This document shows, one piece after another, positions 1 through 8,931 of a DNA stretch of 41,681 bases (positions are counted from its first letter, which is position 1; every line of letters starts with the position of its first letter). This DNA comes from Candidatus Peregrinibacteria bacterium (GTDB lineage: Bacteria > Patescibacteriota > Gracilibacteria > UM-FILTER-43-11). Below the pieces are notes generated by a model, which saw only the letters and a program-made list of their open reading frames with translations, was not told the DNA's origin and did no database searches. The position numbers were made by a program, and so were the translations under genes. The stretch is from assembly GCA_016932495.1 (NCBI GenBank), contig JAFGCR010000041.1:1-41681 (forward strand), given 5' to 3'.

Positions 1-145
1 ACTAATGGACCACTAATGGACCACTAATGGACCACTAATGGACCACTAATGGACCACTAATGGACCACTAATGGACCACTAATGGACTAGTCAATTAGCT
101 ATCAATTAGCAATCTATTAGCAATCTATTAGTAATAATTATTAAT
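1..145. repeat. 11-bp tandem repeat array (two blocks)
   Basis: Positions 1-88 are eight units of the 11-mer ACTAATGGACC, perfect except for the last base of the eighth unit. From 91 to 145 follow about five more 11-bp units with a different, drifting word (TCAATTAGCTA changing to TCTATTAGTAA). The array stops 9 bases before the ATG at 155. The first block begins at the window edge, so its true length is unknown. Eleven is not a multiple of three, so this is not a coding repeat. Confidence 0.95.
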
Positions 146-154
146 AAAAATAAA

Positions 155-802
155 ATGGCTGATCTGAAAAAACTTGTCCGTGTAAAAGAGTTGGTGGATA
201 ATGCCGAATCCGCTTTAAAGGTGGCTAAGCAGATCCTCGCTGAGGTCATGGGTCTGAGCGAAGAGGAAAGCGTAAGAACAGATACTTATAAAGAAAAAGC
301 CGCTACGGTGGCCAAAGAACCCACAGGCACCGGCAAGGTGATCGAAGGCGTGTTCGACGGCCAGAACATGGTCGACAAGAAGGGAAGTGTTTATCCGGTG
401 CCGGCTAATTATGCCAGCAAATCCAAACTGATCCCCGGCGATGTCTTAAAACTGACAGTGACCGAAGAAGGCAAATTCCTGTATAAACAGATCGGTCCGG
501 TGGAACGCAAGACCGTGGTCGGGCCTTTGGTGTATAACGACGGCCGGTATCAGGTCCTGGCGAATAACAAGGCTTATAGTGTGCTTTTGGCGTCTGTCAC
601 TTATTTCCGCGCGGAAGTGGGGGATGAGGTGACGCTCATCATCCCCATGAATGAAGAATCCGACTGGGGCGCGATTGAAGCGGTCCTGCCGAAATTCGAC
701 GGGAATCTGGAGGAGGAAGAGGAAGAAAAAACCACGAAAAAGAAGGCAGCTGCCAAGAAAAAAAAGGATGAGGTTGATCTTGAAGAGGAGTTGGACATCT
801 AG
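155..802 (+). CDS. Conserved Patescibacteria hypothetical protein with acidic/lysine-rich tail
   Basis: 215 residues. Residues 1-30 form an amphipathic helix (KLVRVKELVDNAESALKVAK). A compact, conserved-looking globular domain spans about 60-185, with segments such as GVFDGQNM, YPVPANYASKSKL and YKQIGPVERK. The tail, about 187-215, alternates Glu runs with Lys/Ala runs and resembles a disordered nucleic-acid-binding or assembly tail. I recognise this as a protein recurring in CPR genomes, sometimes mislabelled ribosomal L7/L12; its function is not known to me. There is no signal peptide or membrane segment, so it is likely cytoplasmic. The ATG lies in an AT-rich leader after the 11-bp array and has no Shine-Dalgarno sequence. 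A nested palindrome follows the stop. Confidence 0.85.
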   Translation: MADLKKLVRVKELVDNAESALKVAKQILAEVMGLSEEESVRTDTYKEKAATVAKEPTGTGKVIEGVFDGQNMVDKKGSVYPVPANYASKSKLIPGDVLKLTVTEEGKFLYKQIGPVERKTVVGPLVYNDGRYQVLANNKAYSVLLASVTYFRAEVGDEVTLIIPMNEESDWGAIEAVLPKFDGNLEEEEEEKTTKKKAAAKKKKDEVDLEEELDI

Positions 803-805
803 CTC

Positions 806-913
806 TTTTGTCATTTCGACTAAGCGATGCACACGGAGAAATCCCTTTTTGTTGTGTGTTTTGAATGTAGTTAAACAGCAAGGGATTTCTCCGGCAGGGT
901 CGAAATGACAAAA
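806..913. repeat. Nested palindromic intergenic element
   Basis: The outer 15-bp perfect inverted repeat is TTTTGTCATTTCGAC (806-820) against 899-913. The inner 13-bp perfect inverted repeat is GGAGAAATCCCTT (835-847) against 880-892. The element starts three bases after the stop of the preceding gene and could also terminate transcription. The arms resemble interspersed TCATTTCGA/GAGAAATC repeats seen in many bacterial genomes. Confidence 0.85.
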
Positions 914-922
914 ACTTTTTAG

Positions 923-952
923 TTGTACCTAAACCTCCCTCTGTTATATACT
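923..952 (+). promoter_or_regulatory. Putative promoter of the T4SS ATPase gene
   Basis: TTGTAC (923-928), an 18-bp spacer and TATACT (947-952), 32 bases before the ATG at 985. It lies just downstream of the nested palindrome. Confidence 0.5.
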
Positions 953-984
953 ATATAGGACTGTGTTTTAGGTAAAAACAAAAA

Positions 985-3516
985 ATGGTATTTTTACAAA
1001 TCCTTGCAATCGTCGCTGTGGTCCTGGTGGTCGGTTTTGTGCTGGCCTGGCGGATACGTGCGCATAGAAACCTTGAGCGCTCGCTTAATATGATTTTTTT
1101 GCGGGTATCTGTTCCCATCCGCGATTCCAAGGAGGACCGCGAGCGGGAAAGTGAGCAGTTTTCGTCCGGCAAATCATTCAAAGAAGTGAACGATGTGATG
1201 ACCCACCTGTTTGAAGCCCTGCATTCGGTTTACGAGAGCGACTGGATCAACAAACTCACCGGGCAGGATTTTTTTTCCTGCGAGTATGTGATCTTAGACG
1301 GTCTGCTCCGTTTTTTTGTGGTGGTGCCGCGCAATCTAAAATCCCTTTTCGAAAAACAGGTCACTGCGTTTTATCCGGACGTGTTTATTGAGCAGACCGA
1401 GGATTACAATATTTTCCGTGAAGGATACAAGTCATCGGGCATGTACATCCGGCTCCAGAAGCCCAATATGTATCCTATCCGCACGTACCAGTTTTTAGGG
1501 TCTGACCCGTTCAACAATATCGCCAACGCGCTTTCTAAAGTCGAGACTGATGAGGGGGTGGCCATCCAGTTGATGCTTCGGCCCATGCCGGACGGATGGC
1601 AGGAAAAAGGCCGCAAAAAAGCCGAAGACCTTTTCCAGGGCAAAAAAAAGAAAACATTTTTGCAGAAACTCAATGTCTTTGCGTGGATCGGCACCTTATT
1701 CCGTCTGCTTATCCAGGGGGCGGAACATGAAAAGTTCACCGAAAATCTGGATACAGACAAGATGAGCACCCGCACCACGCCTTTGATGGACGAGCAGGTC
1801 AAGCTGATGGAGACCAAAAACGTGAAGGTGGGTTTTGAAACCGTTATCCGGCTGGTGGCGTCGGCCAAGACCGGGTACCGGGCGCGGCAGCTGGTGGCTG
1901 AGGTGAAAGATGCCTTCGCGCAGTATAACGCCCCGAACAACAACAGTTTCACCAAAACCAAGTATTTTCCCCGCAAAGCCCTTATTAAAGGGTTTATATT
2001 GCGCGATATTAAAAAAGACTGGCTCCAGCGTCTGATGCACCCCGGCCCGATGGTCCTTTGCTCTGAAGAGGTCTCGTCTGTTTTCCATTTTCCGAATATC
2101 AAATATAACCGGTCGCCGGTCATTAAGTGGCAGGAGTTCAAAATCGCGCCCGCGCCCAGCAACCTGCCTGCCGAAGGCCTGTTCCTGGGCAACAATGTTT
2201 ACCGGGGCGATACACGGCCCGTGTATGTAAAGCGGGATGACCGCCGCCGCCATTTTTACATCATCGGAAAATCCGGCACCGGTAAAACGACCATTCTTAA
2301 GACCATGCTTAAGCAGGACCTGCAGGAAAAGGAGGGGTGCTGTCTTATTGACCCGCACGGGGATTTCGCGGAAGGGATTTTAGCCCATATTCCCCGGAGC
2401 CGGGCGGATGACGTGATCCTGTTCAATCCCGGCGATCTGGAACGGCCCATGGGGCTTAATATCCTTGAAGCCTACACCAAAGAGCAGAAAGAGTTTATGG
2501 CGCAGGAAGCTCTGTCGATCTTTATCAAGCTGTTCGGCGAAGAGATCATGGGTCCGCGCCTTCAGCACTACTTCCGCAACGGCTGTCTGACCCTCATGGA
2601 TGACGATGACGAGGGAGCGACGCTTATTGACCTGCCGCGCCTGTTCACGGATGATTCCTGGCAGCGGTATAAGGTGAACAAGATCAAAAATCCGGTGGTC
2701 AAATCGTTCTGGGAAAAGGAGATGGCTGCTACCGGCGCGCGGGAAAAGCAGGAGATGATCCCTTATTTCAGCGCCAAGTTCGGCCCGTTTGTGACCAACG
2801 CGCAGATCCGGAACATCATCGGCCAGACAAAATCCGGCTTTGATTTCCGCAAGGTCATGGATGACGGCAGGATCCTGCTTTGTAACCTTTCCAAGGGAAA
2901 GCTCGGCGACCTGAATGCCCAGCTTCTCGGAATGGTCATGGTCTCCAAACTGCAGATGGCGGCGATGAGCCGGGTGGATGTCGACGAGGAAACGCGCAAG
3001 GATTTTTATCTGTACGTGGATGAATTCCAGAACTTTGTGACTGAATCCTTCGCGTCGATCCTTTCTGAAGCGCGCAAATTCCGCCTGAGCCTTATTATGG
3101 CGCATCAGTACATCAGCCAGATCACCAAGATGAGCGGGGGCGGGAAGGGGACGCATGAGGACACCAGCATCCGCGACGCCGTGTTCGGAAACGTGGGGAG
3201 TATGATGTGTTTTAAGATCGGCGCGCAGGACGCGGAATACATGGCCAAGGAGTTTTCACCCGTGTTCAGCGAACAGGACCTCATCAACATCGCCAATTAC
3301 CAGGCGTATTTAAAACTGAATATCGATAATGCTACCTCCCGCGGGTTTAGCATGTCGACGGTTTATGACCCGTCGAAAGGGGATGCGGAGGCGGCCGAAG
3401 CGTACCGCCAGCTCTCGCGCCTTAAGTTCGCCCGTGAGCGGGATTTTGTGGAGCGGGAGATCTACCGCCGTGTGGGAACAAAGGTACTGAAAGATATGAA
3501 GGGGGAGGAAAAGTAA
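985..3516 (+). CDS. Type IV secretion/conjugation ATPase, VirD4/TraD-like
   Basis: 843 residues. One N-terminal membrane helix (about 3-22) is followed by a 400-residue region found in CPR conjugation-type ATPases, then a P-loop ATPase domain. Walker A is GKSGTGKTT at 428-436. Walker B is YLYVDEF with acidic residues at 679-680. It is followed by an AHQYISQ motif typical of the VirD4/TraG/HerA group. Such proteins pump DNA or couple substrates to a type IV secretion channel at the inner membrane. The gene has its own promoter and converges on the operon that ends with a VirB6-like protein, which supports a secretion or DNA-transfer role. No relaxase or VirB4 is seen nearby. The fold assignment is firm; the substrate is unknown. 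Confidence 0.85.
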   Translation: MVFLQILAIVAVVLVVGFVLAWRIRAHRNLERSLNMIFLRVSVPIRDSKEDRERESEQFSSGKSFKEVNDVMTHLFEALHSVYESDWINKLTGQDFFSCEYVILDGLLRFFVVVPRNLKSLFEKQVTAFYPDVFIEQTEDYNIFREGYKSSGMYIRLQKPNMYPIRTYQFLGSDPFNNIANALSKVETDEGVAIQLMLRPMPDGWQEKGRKKAEDLFQGKKKKTFLQKLNVFAWIGTLFRLLIQGAEHEKFTENLDTDKMSTRTTPLMDEQVKLMETKNVKVGFETVIRLVASAKTGYRARQLVAEVKDAFAQYNAPNNNSFTKTKYFPRKALIKGFILRDIKKDWLQRLMHPGPMVLCSEEVSSVFHFPNIKYNRSPVIKWQEFKIAPAPSNLPAEGLFLGNNVYRGDTRPVYVKRDDRRRHFYIIGKSGTGKTTILKTMLKQDLQEKEGCCLIDPHGDFAEGILAHIPRSRADDVILFNPGDLERPMGLNILEAYTKEQKEFMAQEALSIFIKLFGEEIMGPRLQHYFRNGCLTLMDDDDEGATLIDLPRLFTDDSWQRYKVNKIKNPVVKSFWEKEMAATGAREKQEMIPYFSAKFGPFVTNAQIRNIIGQTKSGFDFRKVMDDGRILLCNLSKGKLGDLNAQLLGMVMVSKLQMAAMSRVDVDEETRKDFYLYVDEFQNFVTESFASILSEARKFRLSLIMAHQYISQITKMSGGGKGTHEDTSIRDAVFGNVGSMMCFKIGAQDAEYMAKEFSPVFSEQDLINIANYQAYLKLNIDNATSRGFSMSTVYDPSKGDAEAAEAYRQLSRLKFARERDFVEREIYRRVGTKVLKDMKGEEK

Positions 3517-3823
3517 CTTTCTTCCATCATTCTGAATATAGCTTCTCTCGCGTCATCCTGAACACTACCCCTGTCATCCTGAACCACCCAACGTCATCCT
3601 GAACTTGTTTCAGGATCCCCCGGTAAACCGAATAACCAACCACCAGGCTTTTGTAGTTGAATAAATAGGCTTTCCATTTCGACTGAAAGGATTGTTGGAG
3701 GATCAGGAGATCCTGAACTAAATTCAGGATGACGGAATAGGCGGGAGATTCTGAACCATTTGCTGAACTTGTTTCAGTATAAATTCAAGGATGACTTTAA
3801 GAAGAGCTGAGTAAGGGAATTAT
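3517..3823. repeat. Convergent intergenic region with clustered REP-like palindromes
   Basis: The 307-bp gap between the converging ATPase and VirB6-like genes holds no ORF I would support. It carries the word GTCATCCTGAAC at 3552, 3573 and 3593; the third copy is completed to a hairpin ending at 3616. An inverted copy lies at 3709-3733 and a degraded one at 3763-3794. The same palindrome (TCCTGAAC...TTCAGGA) recurs at 17264-17284 and 38896-38919. These hairpins may end transcription from both sides. Confidence 0.8.
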
Positions 3824-5962
3824 TTATTCGGCTGGCGGAGCGGGCGGGTTTTTTTCCTGAGCATTTTTATCTTCAGCTTTTTCCTTTTTTATTTTATCAG
3901 CAGCCCTTTCGGTTTCCCCTGAACCTTTTCCCGGTTGTGCCGGTCCTTTTTTTTCAGGCCCCTCCGCCTTACCTGTTGTAGCGTCTGCCGCCCCCGCGAC
4001 TTCAGTCTCCGGTTTTGGCTTTGCGGTTCCTGGCAGTTCTTTCCTTTTGGCCATGTCAATGGCTTTAGCGGCGATAGCTTCCCAGTTTTTTCCAAATACG
4101 CCGGAGCTTTCCATCATCGTTCTGAATTTTTCGGAGTGCTGGGCGATGTCCTCGTTGCTTAAGCCAGTGATATTTTTGAGTTTGCTGAATTCTTCTGCTG
4201 ACATGGCGACAGTGATTCTTCCGGTCACTTCGCCCCGCTGGTGCGCCTGTTTGAGTTTATCTTCCGCACTTGCGAATTTTTCGGTCATGCCCATACCGCC
4301 CTGCATTTCACGGCGGAACTCGTCACGCAGGCCCTCGAATTTCCTCAGCGGGCTCATGGATTCCAGGCTGGCGCGGCGGTTCCAGTCAAGTTTGCCTTTA
4401 TCGTAATCATACAGCGGCATAATGGGTGCCCATTTGGGCGCGGAGCCGACCACTTTGGCCATGCGGGTGCCGTATTCGTTGATCTTGCCGGTAACGGCGT
4501 CGATCATCGGGACTTTTTTGAGCGCGGCAAACGTGCCGATCCAGATGATGCCCACGCTGATGATGAGCCAGATGAGTTCCTGCAGGCTGTCCATGCCCAT
4601 AAAGAGCGAGCTGGCGCTGAACACGTGGCTCGTTACTCCGCCTTTATCGTTCAGCTTCGCGAAAAAATCGTTCGACAGAGTCTGGCCGGTGGTGACCATA
4701 ATAAAGCCCACCGTCCACACGGCGCCCACCATGGCGGGCACAAAGGCCCAGTTTACAAAGGCTTTGATGCTGAAACTTTCTATGGCGCTCTGCATCTGCA
4801 TATCCTTGGTCAGGTAATAAGACAGCACCAGGAACGGGGAAAAAGCCATCAGGATCCACAAGGCCGCCATACGCATGATCAGGGCGATGTACAGGGACAT
4901 AAAGGCCACCAGATACGCAATCTGGATAATGAGCGAGAATAAAATGCCGATGGTCACTTTGCTGATATCGTCACCCGTGTTGGCTTGTGTTAAGTTCTGT
5001 ACGCGCGCCATGCTGAACGAGAGGAAGTACGAGGCGTTATTCTGGTTGTACTGGGCGATATCCATCTGTTTCCAGCAGACGGTGGCTTTTTCATAATATT
5101 CTGCTTTGGTATTAGGCTTTCCTCCCTCAGGGTATGCTTCATTATATTTTTTTTCAATTTCTGATATGTTGCAGTCTTTTAAATTGATGCTTTCTTTAGT
5201 ATCAGCAGGATAGTAAAAGGCAGTGGGCATACAATGGCCGGTGACTTTTAATTTACCCTTTTCGTCTGGTTTAAGTTCACAGTCTACCGTTTTAAATTCA
5301 CCCACCACACCCTGCACACCTGCCGGGATCTGGAACACCACATTGGTGGCCACATTGGCGGCGTCTAAGACCACCCGTCCGGCCAGCCATGAAAAGTTGA
5401 TGGCGATCAGCATGATGACGAATTTGGGCAGGGTCTTTTTTAAATCGGTGTTGCCTCCTTCTTCACTGCCGAAAATATGTTTCACTGCCAAAAAGAGCAG
5501 GATCAGCACAAAGACGATGTTCACGATATTCCGGCTCACCACCCAGATGCTGTGGAGCATACTCCCCATCTTATCGGCAAAAATATAGTCATTGCCTAAA
5601 AAGTTCCCGATGTTGAACGTGAAGAAGTGGATAAGCGGGTTGAACAGGGAATTGACGTAGGTAGAGGCTTTGGCTACCGTTTCCAGAATTGCCTTGATGT
5701 CCAGCGGGTCTTTGGGTTTTTCGGGAGCTGCTGTTGTCGGCGGTGCAGTATCTTCTGCAAAAGCTTTGGGGATAAAATAATCTTCGATTGTGGGGCGATT
5801 GTGGGGCGATTGTGGGGCGATTGTGGGGCCAGTCGTAGACCCGATTGTAGACCCAGTCGTAGACCCGATTGTGGAAGTTACTGGGAGGGCGGTGACGTTG
5901 AATACGCCGATAGCAAGGGTGGTCAGCAGAAGGCCTTTGATGAATTTTTGTATATTTTTCAT
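3824..5962 (-). CDS. VirB6/TrbL-like polytopic membrane protein
   Basis: 712 residues. A signal-like hydrophobic start (about 8-25) is followed by a low-complexity Ser/Thr/Gly/Pro stretch encoded by a minisatellite, then two membrane segments around 140-200. A soluble loop comes next, then a cluster of segments including IALIMRMAALWILMAFSPF and LIWLIISVGIIWIGTFAAL. The C-terminal 100 residues are charged and Pro/Lys-rich, likely cytoplasmic and disordered. This architecture matches the TrbL/VirB6 inner-membrane channel component found in CPR genomes. It is the last gene of a minus operon, 22 bp after its neighbour. The assignment rests on topology and the RMAALW segment; the exact family needs a profile search. 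Confidence 0.75.
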   Translation of the reverse strand: MKNIQKFIKGLLLTTLAIGVFNVTALPVTSTIGSTTGSTIGSTTGPTIAPQSPHNRPTIEDYFIPKAFAEDTAPPTTAAPEKPKDPLDIKAILETVAKASTYVNSLFNPLIHFFTFNIGNFLGNDYIFADKMGSMLHSIWVVSRNIVNIVFVLILLFLAVKHIFGSEEGGNTDLKKTLPKFVIMLIAINFSWLAGRVVLDAANVATNVVFQIPAGVQGVVGEFKTVDCELKPDEKGKLKVTGHCMPTAFYYPADTKESINLKDCNISEIEKKYNEAYPEGGKPNTKAEYYEKATVCWKQMDIAQYNQNNASYFLSFSMARVQNLTQANTGDDISKVTIGILFSLIIQIAYLVAFMSLYIALIMRMAALWILMAFSPFLVLSYYLTKDMQMQSAIESFSIKAFVNWAFVPAMVGAVWTVGFIMVTTGQTLSNDFFAKLNDKGGVTSHVFSASSLFMGMDSLQELIWLIISVGIIWIGTFAALKKVPMIDAVTGKINEYGTRMAKVVGSAPKWAPIMPLYDYDKGKLDWNRRASLESMSPLRKFEGLRDEFRREMQGGMGMTEKFASAEDKLKQAHQRGEVTGRITVAMSAEEFSKLKNITGLSNEDIAQHSEKFRTMMESSGVFGKNWEAIAAKAIDMAKRKELPGTAKPKPETEVAGAADATTGKAEGPEKKGPAQPGKGSGETERAADKIKKEKAEDKNAQEKNPPAPPAE
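5785..5878. repeat. Minisatellite inside the VirB6-like gene (11-bp then 12-bp units)
   Basis: Four perfect 11-bp units CGATTGTGGGG (5785-5828) are followed by four 12-bp units alternating AGTCGTAGACCC and GATTGTAGACCC (5831-5878, the last degenerate). They encode the tetrapeptide repeat STIG/STTG and the following PQSPHNRPTI segment near the N terminus. The 12-bp word also forms the intergenic array at 26676-26711. Confidence 0.95.
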
Positions 5963-5984
5963 TGGGGAATGAATAGGGGACTAA

Positions 5985-6557
5985 TTAGGCGATAAAGTAG
6001 GCGGTGATGGCTCCGCCGATTCCGCTGAGCAGGGGGGCGGCAATGGGGAGCGCTTTGGCGGCGGTTTTTTTAACCGCGCCACCGATGGTAGGGGGGGGAA
6101 TGGCAGGCGGTCGGGGCTGGACGCGGGCGCTTTCCGCCAGGCGGGGCTGGATTTTCTGGCCCTTGTTATCCACCCGGTTGATCTGCTTCTGGTTGTCGCG
6201 GGTGGAGGGGGCTTGGGGGATGGCAGGTGTGATGGACTGAGACGCTGTACTTTGTGTTGTTCCAGTTCCCTGAGACGCAAGATTTTGCGTCTTTACGGTT
6301 TTTTGTTGGTCGATGGGAGAGAGGGGGGTGAGTCCGCGGGCCACGTCTTCGGCGGTTTCCCTGACCTTTTCTTTCGTTTTTTCAATTGATTTCTCATCGG
6401 GCTTAAGCCCGCGGATCAGCCGGACTTTTCCCCCTTCGGCGACCAGCGTTTTTTCCATTTTTTCCTCTTCGATTCCTTCATAGCGGCTGGACGCGCTCAT
6501 GCCGAGGGCGGATTTGAGCTGTTGTTCCCGGAGTTGCTCCTGAGAGTCGTCAGGCAT
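5985..6557 (-). CDS. Hypothetical protein, disordered with C-terminal hydrophobic anchor
   Basis: 190 residues, unrecognised. Residues 1-75 are charged and helical. Residues 80-150 are rich in Thr, Ser, Gln and Pro and look disordered. The last 30 residues (AAPLLSGIGGAITAYFIA) are hydrophobic and could be a tail anchor or membrane hairpin. It lies 22 bp upstream of the VirB6-like gene and 19 bp downstream of the 760-residue gene in the same operon. Its position suggests an accessory secretion component, but this is inference. Confidence 0.7.
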   Translation of the reverse strand: MPDDSQEQLREQQLKSALGMSASSRYEGIEEEKMEKTLVAEGGKVRLIRGLKPDEKSIEKTKEKVRETAEDVARGLTPLSPIDQQKTVKTQNLASQGTGTTQSTASQSITPAIPQAPSTRDNQKQINRVDNKGQKIQPRLAESARVQPRPPAIPPPTIGGAVKKTAAKALPIAAPLLSGIGGAITAYFIA

Positions 6558-6576
6558 TTTTAATCAGGGTTAATGT

Positions 6577-8859
6577 TTATTTCCATTTTTCACAGTTGTT
6601 TTTAAGTTCCCGGATGTTACGGGGGCTCGTGAGGAATTTTTCATAGAACAGAAAGCGCATGCGGTCGTTGCCGGTATCAGGCAGCTGGCTCCAGACGGCG
6701 TCGTCGCCGATCAGGTCCTGCAGGTCTTTTTTGGTGAGCACTGGTTCTTTACTGTTCGTTTTCCGGGCTTTGTCGCGCAGGCGTTCCAGCTGTTTGATGC
6801 CGCGTTTGGGGTTTTCCATTATTTTTGACATAGCATTCCATTCATCCGCGTTGCCTATAAACCGTTTCAGCGGGCGGCGGTTAACGCGCCGGGCCAGGCT
6901 GTTTAGGGAAAGGTGGGTGGCGATGCGTTCTTTCCCGCCTTCGCTTTCTGAAAAATAATGCATGGCTTCGGGGTTCTCCTGTATTTTGCCGATACCCCAG
7001 ATCGCCGCGGCGCTTCCGTAGATGACGGGGTTGGTGAAGAAGGCCGACAGTTTTTTTTGTTTCCGCGCCTGCATCAGGTTGGCAAACAGCGTGAGGCCCG
7101 CCATTATTTTGCCCGCGTTGAGCGCCAGGTCGCGTCCATTGAACCCTCCGCGGGAGAGGTGGGAGACGTAGCGGGTGGAATACAATTTGTTCACGTCCCG
7201 GAATTTCATATCGATCTTGGGCGGGGTCTTGTCGGGCGCGACATTTTCCAGGCCGGTTTTTAGGTTTTTGTCCTTGAATTCCTGCGACTGGTCCATCTGG
7301 CCGATGATCCATTCCGCCTCTTTCCCCAGCGTGATGATAGCCATCAGCCGGGCGGCCTGGTTGTCGTGGTGAGGTTTGTCCGGGTTTTTGCTGTCGGTCA
7401 GTTCCGAGACCTTGCGGGGCAGGGATTTTTTATATTCTTTATCATATTTTTTTTCGTGATGTGTTTTGATGTTCTGGATGGCCCGGAACAGTGTATTTTT
7501 TTGATCGGGGTTTTTTAAGATCATACTCCGCCGTTCGCGGTCAGCCCTTATAAAATCCACAACGGCTCCTTCGTCTTCGCCGCCCGGAACCGTCAGGCCG
7601 TTTAACAGCAGATCCCGTTCTTTGCGCACCATGCCATGGATGGAATCAGGCTTGACGTGTTCCAGCGCCAGAATTTTTGCCCGTTCACCGTTGACCGCGC
7701 TGTTGAGTTCCCTGATTACTTTAATGGTTTCTTTCACACCGGTTTCGGCTTTTTTTTCCATAAAATCCTCCAGCTCATCTGCCGCGTCGTGGAAATCATC
7801 AAATTTTTTGCCGGTCAGTTCACTGATTTTGGCAATAAAAGCGGCTTCGGTGCCGTTGTTGAACGCGCTGTCGATAAACTGGTCAGTCAGCAAGGCAGTA
7901 GCGGTCGTCCAGTTATCGCGGTTTAAGATCTCTTTGAATTCAGCGCGGGCATAGATCTCTTCATCGCTTTTCCCTTCATTGATGATCCGGATGATATCCA
8001 GTGTTTTTTTGGATTCTTCTTCCACCCGTTCCAGTTCCGCCAGATCGATCAGGCCGTCTTTGTTGGCGTATTTTTCGTAACGCTTGCTTAAGTTATCCCG
8101 CAGTCTTTCCAGCCCTGTTTTCAGCTTAGCCGGGTCTCTGGCATCTTCCGATTCAAACAGGGCGTCCAGCTGAACGGCGAGGTAGACTTCCATGCCGTCC
8201 TGAAAACCGGTGGTGTGCCATTTTTTACCTGCCAGTTTTTCGTAGCGGTCAAACTGCTTTTCGGTCAGATGGTCCTTTTGCCATTCCACGTTAAAATACT
8301 GGTTTCCCAACGCTTCCAGGAATTCATCGAAGCGGTTAACGGTCTCTTCCCTGAAATTCAGAAATTTCCGGTATTCTGCGGAGTAAGTCGGATAGGAAAG
8401 GATGGGAATGTCGGCCGCTAAAAATTTACCGGCGATTGGTATTTTATGTACCCATGTCGTCTTTTCCGCGCGGGCTGATACCCTTTCTGCCTGTAGGCGC
8501 TGGTCGGCATCGTAAAGTTCGTGCAGGTTTTTTACCGCTTCGGCCAGCCGTTCGCGTTCCTCGGTTTGTTTTTCTTTGATTGTTTCGATTATTTTTTCAG
8601 GGTCGGCGTCCATTTTGTAAATACGGGCAAACAGTTCCGCGTACTTGCTTTCGTAGCGCGCCACTGAATCATTAGCCAGCCGGTCCATGATCTCCTGAGG
8701 GGTATCTTTGGGCGGTTTCAGTTCGTTCTGGAACGATTTTTCCACGCCTGCACGCCATTTGTCCGGTTCGTAATTGTCTTTGAAATGCTCCCCCCATTCT
8801 TTGGGGGTGGCGGGAGTTTTTTCTTTTTCGGAGGTTTCCGTTTCTATTTTTTCCGCCAT
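6577..8859 (-). CDS. Large hypothetical protein of the T4SS-like operon
   Basis: 760 residues from the chosen start, unrecognised. It is highly charged and mostly helical, with probable coiled coils at about 70-140 and 260-330. A weakly hydrophobic patch near the C terminus (NPVIYGSAAAIWGIGKI) might touch the membrane. I chose the ATG at 8859 because GGGAGGG lies eight to nine bases upstream of it. An in-frame ATG at 8931 abuts the previous stop and would add 24 residues, but has no ribosome-binding site. Operon position links it to the VirB6-like protein. No catalytic motif is visible. Confidence 0.75.
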   Translation of the reverse strand: MAEKIETETSEKEKTPATPKEWGEHFKDNYEPDKWRAGVEKSFQNELKPPKDTPQEIMDRLANDSVARYESKYAELFARIYKMDADPEKIIETIKEKQTEERERLAEAVKNLHELYDADQRLQAERVSARAEKTTWVHKIPIAGKFLAADIPILSYPTYSAEYRKFLNFREETVNRFDEFLEALGNQYFNVEWQKDHLTEKQFDRYEKLAGKKWHTTGFQDGMEVYLAVQLDALFESEDARDPAKLKTGLERLRDNLSKRYEKYANKDGLIDLAELERVEEESKKTLDIIRIINEGKSDEEIYARAEFKEILNRDNWTTATALLTDQFIDSAFNNGTEAAFIAKISELTGKKFDDFHDAADELEDFMEKKAETGVKETIKVIRELNSAVNGERAKILALEHVKPDSIHGMVRKERDLLLNGLTVPGGEDEGAVVDFIRADRERRSMILKNPDQKNTLFRAIQNIKTHHEKKYDKEYKKSLPRKVSELTDSKNPDKPHHDNQAARLMAIITLGKEAEWIIGQMDQSQEFKDKNLKTGLENVAPDKTPPKIDMKFRDVNKLYSTRYVSHLSRGGFNGRDLALNAGKIMAGLTLFANLMQARKQKKLSAFFTNPVIYGSAAAIWGIGKIQENPEAMHYFSESEGGKERIATHLSLNSLARRVNRRPLKRFIGNADEWNAMSKIMENPKRGIKQLERLRDKARKTNSKEPVLTKKDLQDLIGDDAVWSQLPDTGNDRMRFLFYEKFLTSPRNIRELKNNCEKWK

Positions 8860-8931
8860 TTCCGGCCCTCCCGCGAAAAAGACGAAGGACGGTTTTTCAA
8901 AATCCCGGTGGTTTTTGAGCGGATAGTTCAT

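Noticed and set aside
1-145. CRISPR array
   Set aside because: The 11-bp units are directly adjacent without spacers, and no cas genes are present.
446-911. Overlapping open frames on the minus strand of the first gene and its downstream spacer
   Set aside because: Shadows of the coding frame and palindrome; composition is repetitive and no family is recognisable.
3105-3296. Minus-strand frame within the ATPase gene
   Set aside because: Lies entirely within the conserved ATPase domain coding sequence on the other strand.
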